A DNA stretch of 64,000 nt from the NCBI RefSeq assembly GCF_000184705.1, contig NC_014831.1:2232001-2296000 (forward strand). The letters are read 5' to 3'. This DNA is from Thermaerobacter marianensis DSM 12885 (GTDB taxonomy: Bacteria > Bacillota > Sulfobacillia > Thermaerobacterales > Thermaerobacteraceae). Below, in pieces: positions 18,559 to 27,441 of this stretch (the first letter of the stretch is position 1; every line of letters starts with the position of its first letter). The notes beneath the pieces are model-generated. The model was not told the DNA's origin. It saw nothing but the letters and a program-made list of their open reading frames with translations, and did no database searches. Both the position numbers and the translations under genes were made by a program.

Positions 18559-18644
18559 GGGGAGCAGCCCCCTTTTCGGGCGTGCGGGTAGTTGGGATTG
18601 GCATCTTGCCGAATTCAGCGATGTCGTGAGTAAAGCAAGATCGC

Positions 18645-19127
18645 TTAACTGGGACTACTATTGCCCGCCGCCCGAATCGCGGTAGCCAGCTGTATGTCTC
18701 CCAAGGGTGTGCGAAGCGGGACGATCAGTCGCTCCAGCTTGACGTTGGAGATAAGGGTCCCTCGACCTATAACCACGGTGGGTGGAGAAATGTTGCAGTG
18801 GATGCCCGATTGCTCGAAAAGGACGGAGGCCCGACCCGAAACAACGTTGGCAAACTCAGCAAAGGCGCTTTCAGCCATCTCGTCAAATACGGGTGGCAAA
18901 TTGCCCGTTACAGCTTGCACCATCCGGCGGGCAGTGGTAAATGATGTCCCATACATAGCAGTTCCTTCCACGTCACCTGCGATTCCGATCAGCGTAGTGA
19001 CATCCTCCGTCGTGTAATGGTTCGCCTCGATGGATAATTGCCCACGTTCGACCTGTTCCACTCCAAAGTCGACGCGGAGGACTTCTAAAGCGGCCGCGAT
19101 AAACGGCCGAATATAGTCCGCCTTCAT
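18645..19127 (-). CDS. cheX: CheX-type CheY-P phosphatase
   Basis: A 160-residue CheC/CheX-family protein. The phosphatase signature ExxN is visible at Glu91-Asn94 (FAEFANVVSGRA), one copy as in CheX rather than two as in CheC. It should dephosphorylate CheY-P and reset the pathway. GGAGGT lies just upstream of the ATG at 19127; the open frame continues upstream but without coding character. It is the first gene of the chemotaxis block, 86 bases before cheY. Confidence 0.85.
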   Translation of the reverse strand: MKADYIRPFIAAALEVLRVDFGVEQVERGQLSIEANHYTTEDVTTLIGIAGDVEGTAMYGTSFTTARRMVQAVTGNLPPVFDEMAESAFAEFANVVSGRASVLFEQSGIHCNISPPTVVIGRGTLISNVKLERLIVPLRTPLGDIQLATAIRAAGNSSPS

Positions 19128-19809
19128 GGGTTCCGACCTCCATTGCAATGAGACAAACCGGAAATGGTGAAAAATAGGATACATGCATCCGGTCTCCGAC
19201 AGTGACTTCCCCCGTGGAGCGGTTGGGGCGAAATGGCGGTTTGCGTCGGAGAGGCGGACTACGGATGCACCTGGGCAGACGAGGAGAGGGCGGCTTAGAC
19301 CTTGGGGAATTGCCGCCTTGCCATTAATTAGGACAACAGGGGGGGGGTAGAACCTTCCAGAGCAGCGGAGGCAAGCACCGAACGCTGCCACCCGGTGATG
19401 AACGAGAGCACGCCAGCCCCCGCTCCGGTGGCAAACAGGCTCCGGTTCACAAACACGTAACAAGCAGCGTCTACGCTCTCGCCTACACGGATCCCGCGTT
19501 CCCCGCCCAGGCTCGGGCTCGAGCAGGATTGCCCGCCAGCACCGGTCGTCCCGGAGCTCCGGCGCCCTTTGGCGGAGGGACTCCGGAATCGCCCCGCCTG
19601 GGTTGGTAAAAGACGCGCCATTGATCCTCGCAATGTTTGGACGCGGGCGCTGCTGCGACGTCCTGGTAGCTGGTAAGCGACCAAAGCCTTCTTCCTCCAC
19701 CCGCGGTCAACTTGCATGCAGCCATGCACCAGCGACCAGCGACCCACACACCAGGTGTCGCTGGCTTACCGGTTTCCCTTCAGGGTTATCGAGCGAGCGT
19801 CCCGGGCGT
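19128..19809. other. Region without a supported gene
   Basis: Several overlapping open frames on the minus strand but none with recognisable motifs. It should carry the promoter of the cheX-cheY block near its left end. Frequent partial frames and a G9 run at 19337-19345 suggest decayed sequence. Confidence 0.4.
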
Positions 19810-20440
19810 TTAGCGTGGTTTGAGCGGAGCCCAATTCCTACGGGTTGACACGGCAGTCCAGCACGTCCAGCTCGTGAATTTGCCGCGGGGGCTTGGCCCC
19901 GTAACGGAACGCCGCCAGCGTCTTCCGAAAGGAGAGCTGCCCCGGTTTGGCCGCGGTGGCCGGCTAGCAGCGGGGCTGCATCGCCTGCGTCGGTCCGTAA
20001 CAGGTTGAGGAGGAAAACCGGTTTCGCTCGTGTGGACCACGTAGCGACTGCTGTAGCGCCAGGGCACGCCCTGGGGGCTGCCGCCGTAGTGGACGTACCG
20101 GTCGCATCTCACCCGGTGTTTAGACGAGAGCTCTGAAAAATGGGCCTTTTCCGAGCGAGCCTGCCGCGACTTCCCGCGGGCGGGGAGTTGTCTGAGCCGG
20201 AGCGCTGTGTAATGCCGCGGCGGCAGCGATCCCTGGCCCGCGCTTGTTCCACCAGCCCGGACGCCCTCTCGAGGTCGCTCGCGTTCCCCGCCGTCACTAC
20301 CGACGCCAGCACGAAGCCGGTCTCATCCGTCGCCACGTGCATCGTGTAGCTTGTAGCCGAAAAAAGGCTTCCCTCGCCGCTGATGCGCCCAACACGCTTC
20401 CGGGCCGGCATCGCTCGCCACCCGTTCGTCCTTAAGCACC
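19810..20440 (-). pseudogene. IS5/IS1182-like transposase remnant
   Basis: The minus strand at 20109-20411 reads HVATDETGFVLASVVTAGNASDLERASGLVEQA (key part ATDETGFVLA), a DDE-transposase segment of IS5/IS1182-type elements. A related scrap recurs at 52650-53170 (GDGETGFLPAAVVTAG). The rest is shuffled across frames. No ends identified. Confidence 0.6.
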
Positions 20441-20509
20441 CGCTCCAATTATTTCCGCACGCCCGTACCGCCGGCGCCGGGGCCGGTTACCGGGACGTGA
20501 TCACCGTCA

Positions 20510-21250
20510 TCAAGGCCTGCGTCCGCTCCTCTTCCGCTTGCAGCAGAGGATCCTGATGCTCGCAAGACGGACTGCATCAAGCTTCGGTAGGCGGATCCCC
20601 CCGACCCATGTTCCGGTTACGCCACAGAAAGGCCGGCGAGGTGCCGCAGCGCCGTCACCCACTCGCGGTCCGCATGCGGCCCGTGGAGCGCCGGGATCCG
20701 CACCCGCAGCCACTGGGCGACATCCTCCACGTCGCGCCGGCTCAGGCGCTGCCCGAACAGCCGGCCTGGCGGGGTCGAGGCCACCGGGGGCCCTTGGCGG
20801 CGCTGCCAGACCGGGCGCGCGTAGCGGTCGAGTTCCCCATTCGCCCCGCGCGTCCGTCGCCTTGCCCTCATACGCCAGCGCATGCATCAGAGCGATCCGC
20901 TCTTTCTGCCCATCCGGCCCGCGCCGCCGGCCCCGCACCAACAGCTCGTCAAACTCCAGGTCGACGGCGGCCGCCGGCCGGCTCCCGGGCGGGATCTCGC
21001 CCCGCTCAAACACCGCCTCCCGCTGCACCTTCGCCGCTTCGTCCGCCCGGGCCCCGGCCGCCTCCACGTCCGCCCACAAGGCCATGGCGCTCAGCCGCAC
21101 GGCCCCGCATGTCACCCACTCCAGCCAGTCCGCCGCCGCTGCCGCAAACGGCACTTGGGTTCACACCGGAATCCCGAACTCCTGCACCAGCGGCGAGTAC
21201 CGCTGCCGCGGCTGCAACCCTAGCACCTCATCCAGCAAGAACCGCCGTGC
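20510..21250 (-). pseudogene. ISLre2-family (UPF0236) transposase remnant
   Basis: Reading the minus strand from 21250: DEVLGLQPRQRYSPLVQEFG, a TGA, then EWVTCGAVRLSAMALWADVEAAG, LEFDELLVRGRRRG and ALAYEGKATDARGEW. A frameshift follows near 20830 and the frame resumes with QWLRVRIPALHGPHADREWV. These are successive conserved blocks of ISLre2 transposases. At least one stop and one frameshift, and both ends are missing. Confidence 0.7.
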
Positions 21251-21256
21251 CCCGGC

Positions 21257-22405
21257 CTACCCTGCGCCGCCCGCGCCCCCCGCCGCCTCCACGGCCCGGC
21301 GGGCCACCGCCAGGGCGGCAACCCCGGCGTCCAGCGGCGCCAGGGGCCGCCCCCGCCCGGCCGCGGCGGCCAGCAGCGCCCGGAACCCTGCCCGCACCAT
21401 CTCCCGGTACGCCTCCTCCCGGTCGGGCAGGCGGGCGGCCACCCGCACCGCGTCACCGGGACCGGCCGTCACATCGACCAGCGGGTCGCCCTCCAGGGCC
21501 TTCCGGCCGTCCGGGTCCAGGCGCAGCTCTCCCTCCAGCCGCTCGGGAATCCATCCGGCGATGCGCAACCACCCGTTCCGGAAGCCCAGCTCCCGCACCT
21601 GGTGTTCCCGCCCCTCCGGGCGCACGAAGGCGTGGTAGAAGGAGGCCGCTAGATGCCAGCCCCCGCCACCCGGCAGCGCGCCCTCGTACTCCACCACCGC
21701 CAGGCAGCGCGCCATGGCGCCCGGCAGGCAAGGATGGGGCCAGGCCCGGCTCCACGCCGGTCCCGGCGTGGCGTCCAGTACCCAAGTCACCTCGTCTAGA
21801 AAATGGACGCCGTGCTCCACCATCACCCCGCCGCTCCGGGCGGGATCCCAGAACCAGTGGCCGGCGGGCAGCTCGCCGCCGGCCCAGTTCTCCACGTGCC
21901 AGCGCTCCGGCGTCCCAAGCCAGCCGGCACGGTACCAGGACCGCACCCGCTCCAGGAGGGGGCTCGCCCGCATGACGAAGTCCATGGCGGCGGGGACGCC
22001 GCGTTCCTCCGCCAGCCGGGCCACCTCTGCCAGGTCCGCGGGGCGCAGGGCGCCCGGCTTCTCGAGGAAGACGGGCTTGCCGGCGGCGACGGCCGCCCGC
22101 GCGACCTCCGGCTGCAGGTCCGGCGGCGTCGCCACCGCCACCACGTCCACGGCGGGATGGCGGCAGAGGTCGCGGGCGTCCTCCACCTCCGCCACGTCGC
22201 CGGCGGGCAAGCCAGCGGCCCGGCGGGCGTCGGCCCAGCGCCGGATGGCGGCCTGCCGGCGGGCCGGCGTGCGCGCCGCCACCGCCGCCAGGGTGACCTC
22301 CGGGAGGGGTGCCAGGGCTTCCAGGATGAAGGCCCCGAAGGCCCCGGCGCCCGCGAGGCCCAGCCGCCAGGAAGCCGCGCGCTCCCCTGCCACGGCCGCG
22401 CTCAC
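21257..22405 (-). CDS. Gfo/Idh/MocA-family NAD(P) oxidoreductase
   Basis: A 382-residue protein. The N-terminal Rossmann motif is GLAGAGAFGAFI (about residue 15), followed by VAVATPPDLQ and the family signature VFLEKPGAL (EKP). The C-terminal half is the usual mixed-sheet dimerisation domain with GGVMVEHGVHFLDEV. These enzymes oxidise or reduce sugars or cyclitols. GTG at 22405 overlaps the phosphohexomutase stop (GTGA), so it is the last gene of a coupled five-gene operon and may modify the sugar or polyol product. The substrate is not determinable. Confidence 0.85.
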   Translation of the reverse strand: MSAAVAGERAASWRLGLAGAGAFGAFILEALAPLPEVTLAAVAARTPARRQAAIRRWADARRAAGLPAGDVAEVEDARDLCRHPAVDVVAVATPPDLQPEVARAAVAAGKPVFLEKPGALRPADLAEVARLAEERGVPAAMDFVMRASPLLERVRSWYRAGWLGTPERWHVENWAGGELPAGHWFWDPARSGGVMVEHGVHFLDEVTWVLDATPGPAWSRAWPHPCLPGAMARCLAVVEYEGALPGGGGWHLAASFYHAFVRPEGREHQVRELGFRNGWLRIAGWIPERLEGELRLDPDGRKALEGDPLVDVTAGPGDAVRVAARLPDREEAYREMVRAGFRALLAAAAGRGRPLAPLDAGVAALAVARRAVEAAGGAGGAG

Positions 22406-24129
22406 TCCCACCTCACCGGCCCCACGTCGGGGAAGCGCCGCAGGACCGCCTCCATCTCCGCCTTGATCCGCTCCAGGTCGCCCTCGGTCCGGCCCTCGCA
22501 CCGCACCACGAGGACCGGCTGGGTGTTGGAGGCCCGCACCAGCCCCCACCCGCCGGGAAAGAGGACGCGGGCGCCGTCCACGTCGATGACCGGGTAGCGG
22601 TCCTTGAAGTGGGCCCGTACCGCGGCCACCACTTCCTGCTTGCGCTCGTCCGGGCAGGGGACCCGCACCTCCGGCGTCGAGGGATAGCGGGGCACGTCGG
22701 CCCACAGGGCGCTGAGAGGCTCGCCCGCGCGGGCCACCAGGCGCAGCAGGCGTGCACCGGCGTAGAGGGCGTCGTCGAAGCCGTGGTACTCGTCGGCGAA
22801 GAACAGGTGGCCCGACATCTCGCCCGTGAAGGGCGCCCCCGTTTCCTTGAGCTTGGCCTTGATGTACGAGTGGCCCGTGCGGTAAAAGAAGGGCTTGCCG
22901 CCCAGCCGCTCGATCTCCTCCACCAGCGCCTGGGAGCACTTGACCTCGACGATGGCCGGGGTGCCGGGGAAGCGCGGCAGGATCTCCCGCCAGAAGAGGA
23001 TCATCAACTGGTCGCCCCAGAGGATCTGGCCCCGGTCGTCTACCACGCCCAAGCGGTCGGCGTCGCCGTCGAAGGCCAGGCCCAGGTCCGCCCCGGTGTC
23101 CCGCACGGCGCGGATCAGGTCCTGCAGGTTCTCGGGCCGCACGGGGTCCGGGTGGTGATGGGGGAAGGTGGAATCGGACTCGCAGTACAGCTCCACCACC
23201 TCGCACCCCAGCCGCCGGTACAGGGCCGGCGCGATGGGCCCGGCACTGCCGTTGCCGGCGTCCACCACCACCTTCAGCGGCCGGTCCAGGGCGATGCGCC
23301 CGGCGATCATCTCGATGTAGGCCGGGATCGGGTTCAGCAGGCGCACCCGGCCCGGCGTGCGGGCGGGCGCCATCGACCGGGCCGCCCGCGCGCGCCGGTA
23401 CAGGTCCTGGATCGCCTCCCCGTAGAGGGTGCCCGGCCCCAGGGCGACCTTGAAGCCGTTCTCATCCGGCGGGTTGTGGCTCGCCGTCACCATCACCGCC
23501 GGGTCGATGCCGTAGAAGATCCGCGCCCAGTAGAGGACGGGCGTGACCACTTGGCCGATGTCGGCCACGTCCACCCCGGCCTCGCACAGCCCGCGGATCA
23601 GGGCCCGGGCCAGGGCGGGCGACGACAGCCGGTTGTCCCGCCCCACCAGCACCTGCCGGTGGCCCTGCTCCCGGGCCAGGGTGCCGAAGGCGCGGCCCAC
23701 CAGCAGGGCCGTCTCCTCCGTCAGGGTCTTGCCGTAGACGCCGCGGATGTCATACTCCCGGAAGATCCCCCGGGGCAGCGCGGCCTCCTCCCCGCCCGCG
23801 CCACCGCCGCCCGGTTCTTCTCCGGGCTCCAGGGCCGAGAGCTTCAGGACCTCCAGGTCCGTGGCCGCCTCGATGCGGTAGGGCGCGCCCGCCTCGACGG
23901 TGACCGCCAGCCCGGGCTCGATGGCGAGCACCCGCTCGCCGAGGACCAGCTTGCCGGAGCCCTTGCGGAAGTACAGGCTCTCCCGCCCGTGCCGGCCGTC
24001 CTCCGGGCCGAGGGCGTGCCCCGCCCGCACCTCCAGGATCTTGCCGGCATACCGCCCGTTCACCGCGTACCGGATCTCGCGCCCCCACTCCCGTTCCACC
24101 ACTTCGGGCGCCTGCGTCTCCGTAGCCAG
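22402..24129 (-). CDS. Cupin-phosphomannomutase/phosphoglucomutase fusion
   Basis: An N-terminal cupin-like domain (first ~90 residues; RAGHALGPEDGRHGRESLYF, then VTVEAGAPYRIEA) resembles the phosphomannose-isomerase type II/GMP cupin. It is joined through an acidic-Gly linker to a complete alpha-D-phosphohexomutase: TASHNPP with the catalytic Ser, GDADR metal loop, GEMSGH sugar-binding loop, and a C-terminal RASNTQP phosphate-binding loop. It should interconvert mannose/glucose 6- and 1-phosphate, feeding the nucleotidyltransferase of the operon. The start is notable. AGGAGG lies at 24139-24144 and the only in-frame initiation-type codon at normal spacing is CTG at 24129; GTG codons at 24105 and 24102 lack a good site. 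Confidence 0.85.
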   Translation of the reverse strand: MATETQAPEVVEREWGREIRYAVNGRYAGKILEVRAGHALGPEDGRHGRESLYFRKGSGKLVLGERVLAIEPGLAVTVEAGAPYRIEAATDLEVLKLSALEPGEEPGGGGAGGEEAALPRGIFREYDIRGVYGKTLTEETALLVGRAFGTLAREQGHRQVLVGRDNRLSSPALARALIRGLCEAGVDVADIGQVVTPVLYWARIFYGIDPAVMVTASHNPPDENGFKVALGPGTLYGEAIQDLYRRARAARSMAPARTPGRVRLLNPIPAYIEMIAGRIALDRPLKVVVDAGNGSAGPIAPALYRRLGCEVVELYCESDSTFPHHHPDPVRPENLQDLIRAVRDTGADLGLAFDGDADRLGVVDDRGQILWGDQLMILFWREILPRFPGTPAIVEVKCSQALVEEIERLGGKPFFYRTGHSYIKAKLKETGAPFTGEMSGHLFFADEYHGFDDALYAGARLLRLVARAGEPLSALWADVPRYPSTPEVRVPCPDERKQEVVAAVRAHFKDRYPVIDVDGARVLFPGGWGLVRASNTQPVLVVRCEGRTEGDLERIKAEMEAVLRRFPDVGPVRWE

Positions 24130-24135
24130 GGCCGA

Positions 24136-25245
24136 TCACCTCCTTGCCGGTTGGGTGGTGGGCAGCGGCTGCGCGTGAAGGGCGTAGGCGGCCCAGAGCC
24201 ACGCCAGCGTCGACTCCGCTCCCTGGTTCGGGTTGGTGTCGCGCTCGCGCAGCCCGTCGCGGCAGCCGCCGGTGTCGGGGTCGTAGAGGGAGAGCCCCAG
24301 GGCGTTGCGGCCGGTGAACCAGCGCCCGGCCTCGACGGCCCGCTGGGCCCACCGGGGGTCGCCGGTGAGCCGCCACGCCTCCAGGCAGGCCAGCACCGTC
24401 GTGCCGGCCTCCACGGGCTGCTGGTCGAAGGGAGCAGGCTGGCCCCCGCGCGGGTACCAGCCCTTGTTGCCCACGGGCCAGAAGAGGCCGTTGCGGAAGG
24501 TGGCTCCCGCCAGGAACTGGAGCGTCACCAGGCCCGCCTCCCGGTAGCGCCGGTCGCCCGTCACCCGCGCCGCGCGGAGGAGGGCGTAGGGCAGGAGGGC
24601 GTTGTCATACGTCAGGGCGTCCTCGAACCACTCCCACCCGGGCCCCCGGCAGGCCTCCCAGGCCCGCAGCAGGGCGCCTGCCGCCTGCCGCAGCAGGTCC
24701 TCCACGGCCGCCCGGGGCGGGCCCTCGGAGGGGGAACCCGCGCCTTCCTCGCCGCCCAGCCACTCCGCCAGGGCGATGACCAGGTTGGCCTGCCCGCGGA
24801 CGTGGCGCAGGCGGGGGGCCGCCGCCAGTCCTTGCTGGAAGAACCGGGCGGCGGCGCGGCCCTGGGACGTGCCGGCCCAGTGCCGGGCGGCCGCGGCCAG
24901 CGCCCAGAGGCACCGCCCCTGGCAGTCCTCCGAGGGGTCTTCCGGGAGGGGGCGCCGGTCGTAGGAGAAGTTGTTGTGGAACCAGCCGTCCGGCCCCAGC
25001 GCCCAGGCCAGGAAGGCCAGGTAGGTCCCGGCCAGTTCCTCCGCCTCCCGGTCCCCCGCCCGGATCGCCTCCAGGCAGACCAGCAGGGCGCGGGCGTTGT
25101 CGTCGGATGTATAGCCTGTGGCCCGGTTGGGCACGGGCCCCAGGGCGTGCTGGATCATGCCCGTGTCGTCCGTCAGGCGACGCAGGTGGCCCAGGTGGGG
25201 CCGGGGCACCGGCGCCACCGGCGCGGCCGCGTCAGCGGCGGGCAA
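24136..25245 (-). CDS. Six-hairpin glycosidase-like protein of a mannosyl operon
   Basis: A 369-residue all-helical protein with repeated (alpha/alpha)6-barrel elements: GYTSDDNARALL near the N-terminus, GPDGWFHNNFSYD, a middle TYDNALLPYALLRAARVTG repeat, and GAESTLAWLWAAYALH at the end. It resembles six-hairpin proteins found fused to or beside glycosyltransferases in GDP-mannose clusters. It may process or trim an oligosaccharide, but catalytic residues are not certain. TTG at 25245 follows GGAGG with 9-base spacing and overlaps the glycosyltransferase gene by 14 bases. Confidence 0.7.
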   Translation of the reverse strand: MPAADAAAPVAPVPRPHLGHLRRLTDDTGMIQHALGPVPNRATGYTSDDNARALLVCLEAIRAGDREAEELAGTYLAFLAWALGPDGWFHNNFSYDRRPLPEDPSEDCQGRCLWALAAAARHWAGTSQGRAAARFFQQGLAAAPRLRHVRGQANLVIALAEWLGGEEGAGSPSEGPPRAAVEDLLRQAAGALLRAWEACRGPGWEWFEDALTYDNALLPYALLRAARVTGDRRYREAGLVTLQFLAGATFRNGLFWPVGNKGWYPRGGQPAPFDQQPVEAGTTVLACLEAWRLTGDPRWAQRAVEAGRWFTGRNALGLSLYDPDTGGCRDGLRERDTNPNQGAESTLAWLWAAYALHAQPLPTTQPARR

Positions 25246-26392
25246 CGGCCCTCACCTCCCTGCGGCCCAGGCTTTCCACCAGCTCCAGGTAGCGGGCGCC
25301 CACCTCGGGCCAGGCGAATCCCCTGGCCCGCTCCCTCGCCCGCCGCCCCAGGCCGGCCCGCAGCTCGGGGTTGCGGGCCAGGGCCACCAGCGCGCGGGCA
25401 AGGGCCGCCGCGTCCCCGAAGGGCACCAGCCAGCCCGCCCCGCCACCGAGGAGTTCCTCCGCGTAGGCGTAGGGCGTGGAGATCACCGCCTTGCCGATGG
25501 CGACGGCGTAGGTGAGGGTGCCGCTGCTGATCTGCTGCGGCTCCTGGTAGGGCGTGATGTAGATGTCGCACGCCGCCAGGTAGCCGAGGAGTTCCTCCTC
25601 GTCCAGGTAGCGGTTGACGAACCGCACGTGCCCGTCGAGGCCCAGGCGCCGCACCCGTTCTTCCAGCCCCTGGCGGTACGACTCGCCCGACGCGCGGGCG
25701 ATGTCGGGATGGGTGGCCCCCACCACCAGGTACAGGAGGTCGGGGCACCGGGGGGCCGCCTCGGCCATGGCATCCAGCGCCAGCTCGATCCCCTTGCCGG
25801 GACCGATGAGGCCGAAGGTCATGGCCACCGTCCGCCCCGCTAGGCCCAGCCGCTCCTTCCAGCCCTCCGGCGTCCCCGGCGGCGGCGCGGGCACCCCGTG
25901 GGGGATGTGCACGATCTTCTCCGGCGGCGCCCCGTACACGTCGCGGAGGAGGTGGACGGCGCGCCCCGCCATGGCCACCACCGCCCGCGACGCCCGGATG
26001 ACCCGCTGCAGCACGGCGCGCTGCTCGGGGCCGGGGCGGCTGAGCACCGTATGCAGGGTGGTGATCACCGGCACCGACAGCGAGGAGAGCAGCTGCAGCA
26101 CCATGCGCCCCACCTCGCCGCCGAAGATGCCGAACTCGTGCTGGAGCAGGACGGCGTCGACGCCGCTGCGGTTGAGGTAACGGGCCGCCTCCACGTAGGC
26201 CCAGTCCTCATCCTGGGGCAGGGTCATCACCACCTCCGGTGGCCAGGAGCCGCCGGGCTCCCGGACCACGGCCACGACGGGCACCTCCGCGGCGCCCGCC
26301 TCCAGCAGGCCCTGCCGCAGGTGGGCGGCAAAGCTGGCCAGGCCGCAGCGGCGGGGCGGGTACGTGCTGACGATGGCGGCTCGGACGCTCAC
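25232..26392 (-). CDS. GT4-family glycosyltransferase (GT-B fold)
   Basis: A 386-residue glycosyltransferase. The N-terminal half begins with STYPPRRCGLASF and includes LLQHEFGIFGGEVG. The C-terminal nucleotide-sugar half has TFGLIGPGKGIELALDAM, the YLDEEELLGYLAACDIYITPY segment and the E-x7-E-like region EPQQISSGTLTYAVAIGKAVIS. GDP-mannose is the likely donor because the first gene of the operon is a mannose-1-phosphate guanylyltransferase-type enzyme. GTG at 26392 follows GGGAGG by 8 bases; the frame stays open upstream, but that part is antisense-like overlap with the previous gene. Confidence 0.88.
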   Translation of the reverse strand: MSVRAAIVSTYPPRRCGLASFAAHLRQGLLEAGAAEVPVVAVVREPGGSWPPEVVMTLPQDEDWAYVEAARYLNRSGVDAVLLQHEFGIFGGEVGRMVLQLLSSLSVPVITTLHTVLSRPGPEQRAVLQRVIRASRAVVAMAGRAVHLLRDVYGAPPEKIVHIPHGVPAPPPGTPEGWKERLGLAGRTVAMTFGLIGPGKGIELALDAMAEAAPRCPDLLYLVVGATHPDIARASGESYRQGLEERVRRLGLDGHVRFVNRYLDEEELLGYLAACDIYITPYQEPQQISSGTLTYAVAIGKAVISTPYAYAEELLGGGAGWLVPFGDAAALARALVALARNPELRAGLGRRARERARGFAWPEVGARYLELVESLGRREVRAVARR

Positions 26393-26397
26393 GGCCG

Positions 26398-27441
26398 TCA
26401 CCTCCCCTCGGCGGCGATCAGCGCTTCCTCCACCACGCCGCCGCCCACGCGGGTACCGAAACCCAACACGGAGCGGCGCAACACCACCCGGGCGCCCACC
26501 TGCGCCCGGTCCCACAGCACCGCCTCCGACACCTGGGCGCCGGCGCCGATGCGGCAGCCGGCCCCGGTGACCACCCACGGGCCGAGCCGCGCGCCTTCCT
26601 CCACGGCGGTACCTGCTCCCAGCACGACGGGCGGGACGAGCTGGGCGGAGGGAGGCACGGTCACGCCCTCGCTCAGCCACACGCCCGGCCGGGCGGACGT
26701 GCCAGGGACGGGCAGGGGACAGCGGCCGGCCAGCACGTCCCGGTGCAGCTCGAGGTAGCGCTGCCGCGTGCCGATGTCCTTCCAGTAGCCCTGGCAGGCG
26801 CAACCGTACACCTTGAGTCCCGCGGCCACCAGGGCGGGGAAGGTCTCGCGCTCCACGGACACCTCCCGGCCCGGCGGGATCCAGCGGAGGACCTCCGGCT
26901 CGAAGACGTAGATCCCGGCGTTGACCAGCCGGCTCGTCGTCTCGCCGGGGCGGGGTTTCTCCACGAAGCGCAGGACCCGGCCCTCGGCGTCCAGCTCCAC
27001 CGCGCCGTAGGCCGAGGGGTCCTCCACCTCCACCAGGGCGATGGTCACGTGGGCCCGCCGCTGCCGGTGGAAGGCCAGGAGGCCGCGGGTGTCAAAGGTC
27101 TGGACGACGTCGGCGTTGAACACCAGGAAGGGACCGTCATCGCCTGCAACGGCGCCGGCCGCGAACCGGATGGCGCCTCCCGTCCCCAGCGGCAGCGGTT
27201 CCACGGCGTAGCGGAGCCGCACGCCGCGGGGCGGGTTGCTGCTGAAGTGCTCCACCACCACATCCTTGCCGTGCCGGAGGCTGAGGACGATGTCGGCGAT
27301 GCCGGCCTCGGCCAGCCGCTCGATGAGGTGTTCGAGCCACGGGCGGCCGAGAACGGGCACCATGGGTTTCGGCAACTCCTGCGTCAGCGGGTGCAGCCGC
27401 GTCCCCAGGCCGCCGGCCAGCAGGATGGCCCGGGTCGTCAC
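26398..27441 (-). CDS. Sugar-1-phosphate nucleotidyltransferase (mannose-1-phosphate guanylyltransferase-like)
   Basis: A 347-residue enzyme. The N-terminal pyrophosphorylase domain shows the signature LLAGGLGTRLHPLT, PKPMVPVLGRPWLEHLI, FNADVV metal aspartate and VEKP. The C-terminal part (about 240-347) is a left-handed beta-helix of hexapeptide-type repeats (LGPWVVTGAGCRIGAGAQV). It should make GDP-mannose (or another NDP-sugar) from the sugar 1-phosphate supplied by the mutase. It is the first gene of the operon; the GTG start follows a G7 purine run. The CIRCE-like repeat lies about 105 bases upstream. Confidence 0.85.
   Translation of the reverse strand: MTTRAILLAGGLGTRLHPLTQELPKPMVPVLGRPWLEHLIERLAEAGIADIVLSLRHGKDVVVEHFSSNPPRGVRLRYAVEPLPLGTGGAIRFAAGAVAGDDGPFLVFNADVVQTFDTRGLLAFHRQRRAHVTIALVEVEDPSAYGAVELDAEGRVLRFVEKPRPGETTSRLVNAGIYVFEPEVLRWIPPGREVSVERETFPALVAAGLKVYGCACQGYWKDIGTRQRYLELHRDVLAGRCPLPVPGTSARPGVWLSEGVTVPPSAQLVPPVVLGAGTAVEEGARLGPWVVTGAGCRIGAGAQVSEAVLWDRAQVGARVVLRRSVLGFGTRVGGGVVEEALIAAEGR

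Noticed and set aside
20608-21975. Pro/Arg/Ala-rich plus-strand frame of 455 codons
   Set aside because: Low-complexity shadow of the ISLre2 remnant and the Gfo/Idh gene.
22609-25515. A 968-codon plus-strand open frame
   Set aside because: It is antisense to the phosphohexomutase and six-hairpin genes, has no family resemblance and a Gly/Ala/Arg/Pro/His composition typical of the complement of GC-rich genes.
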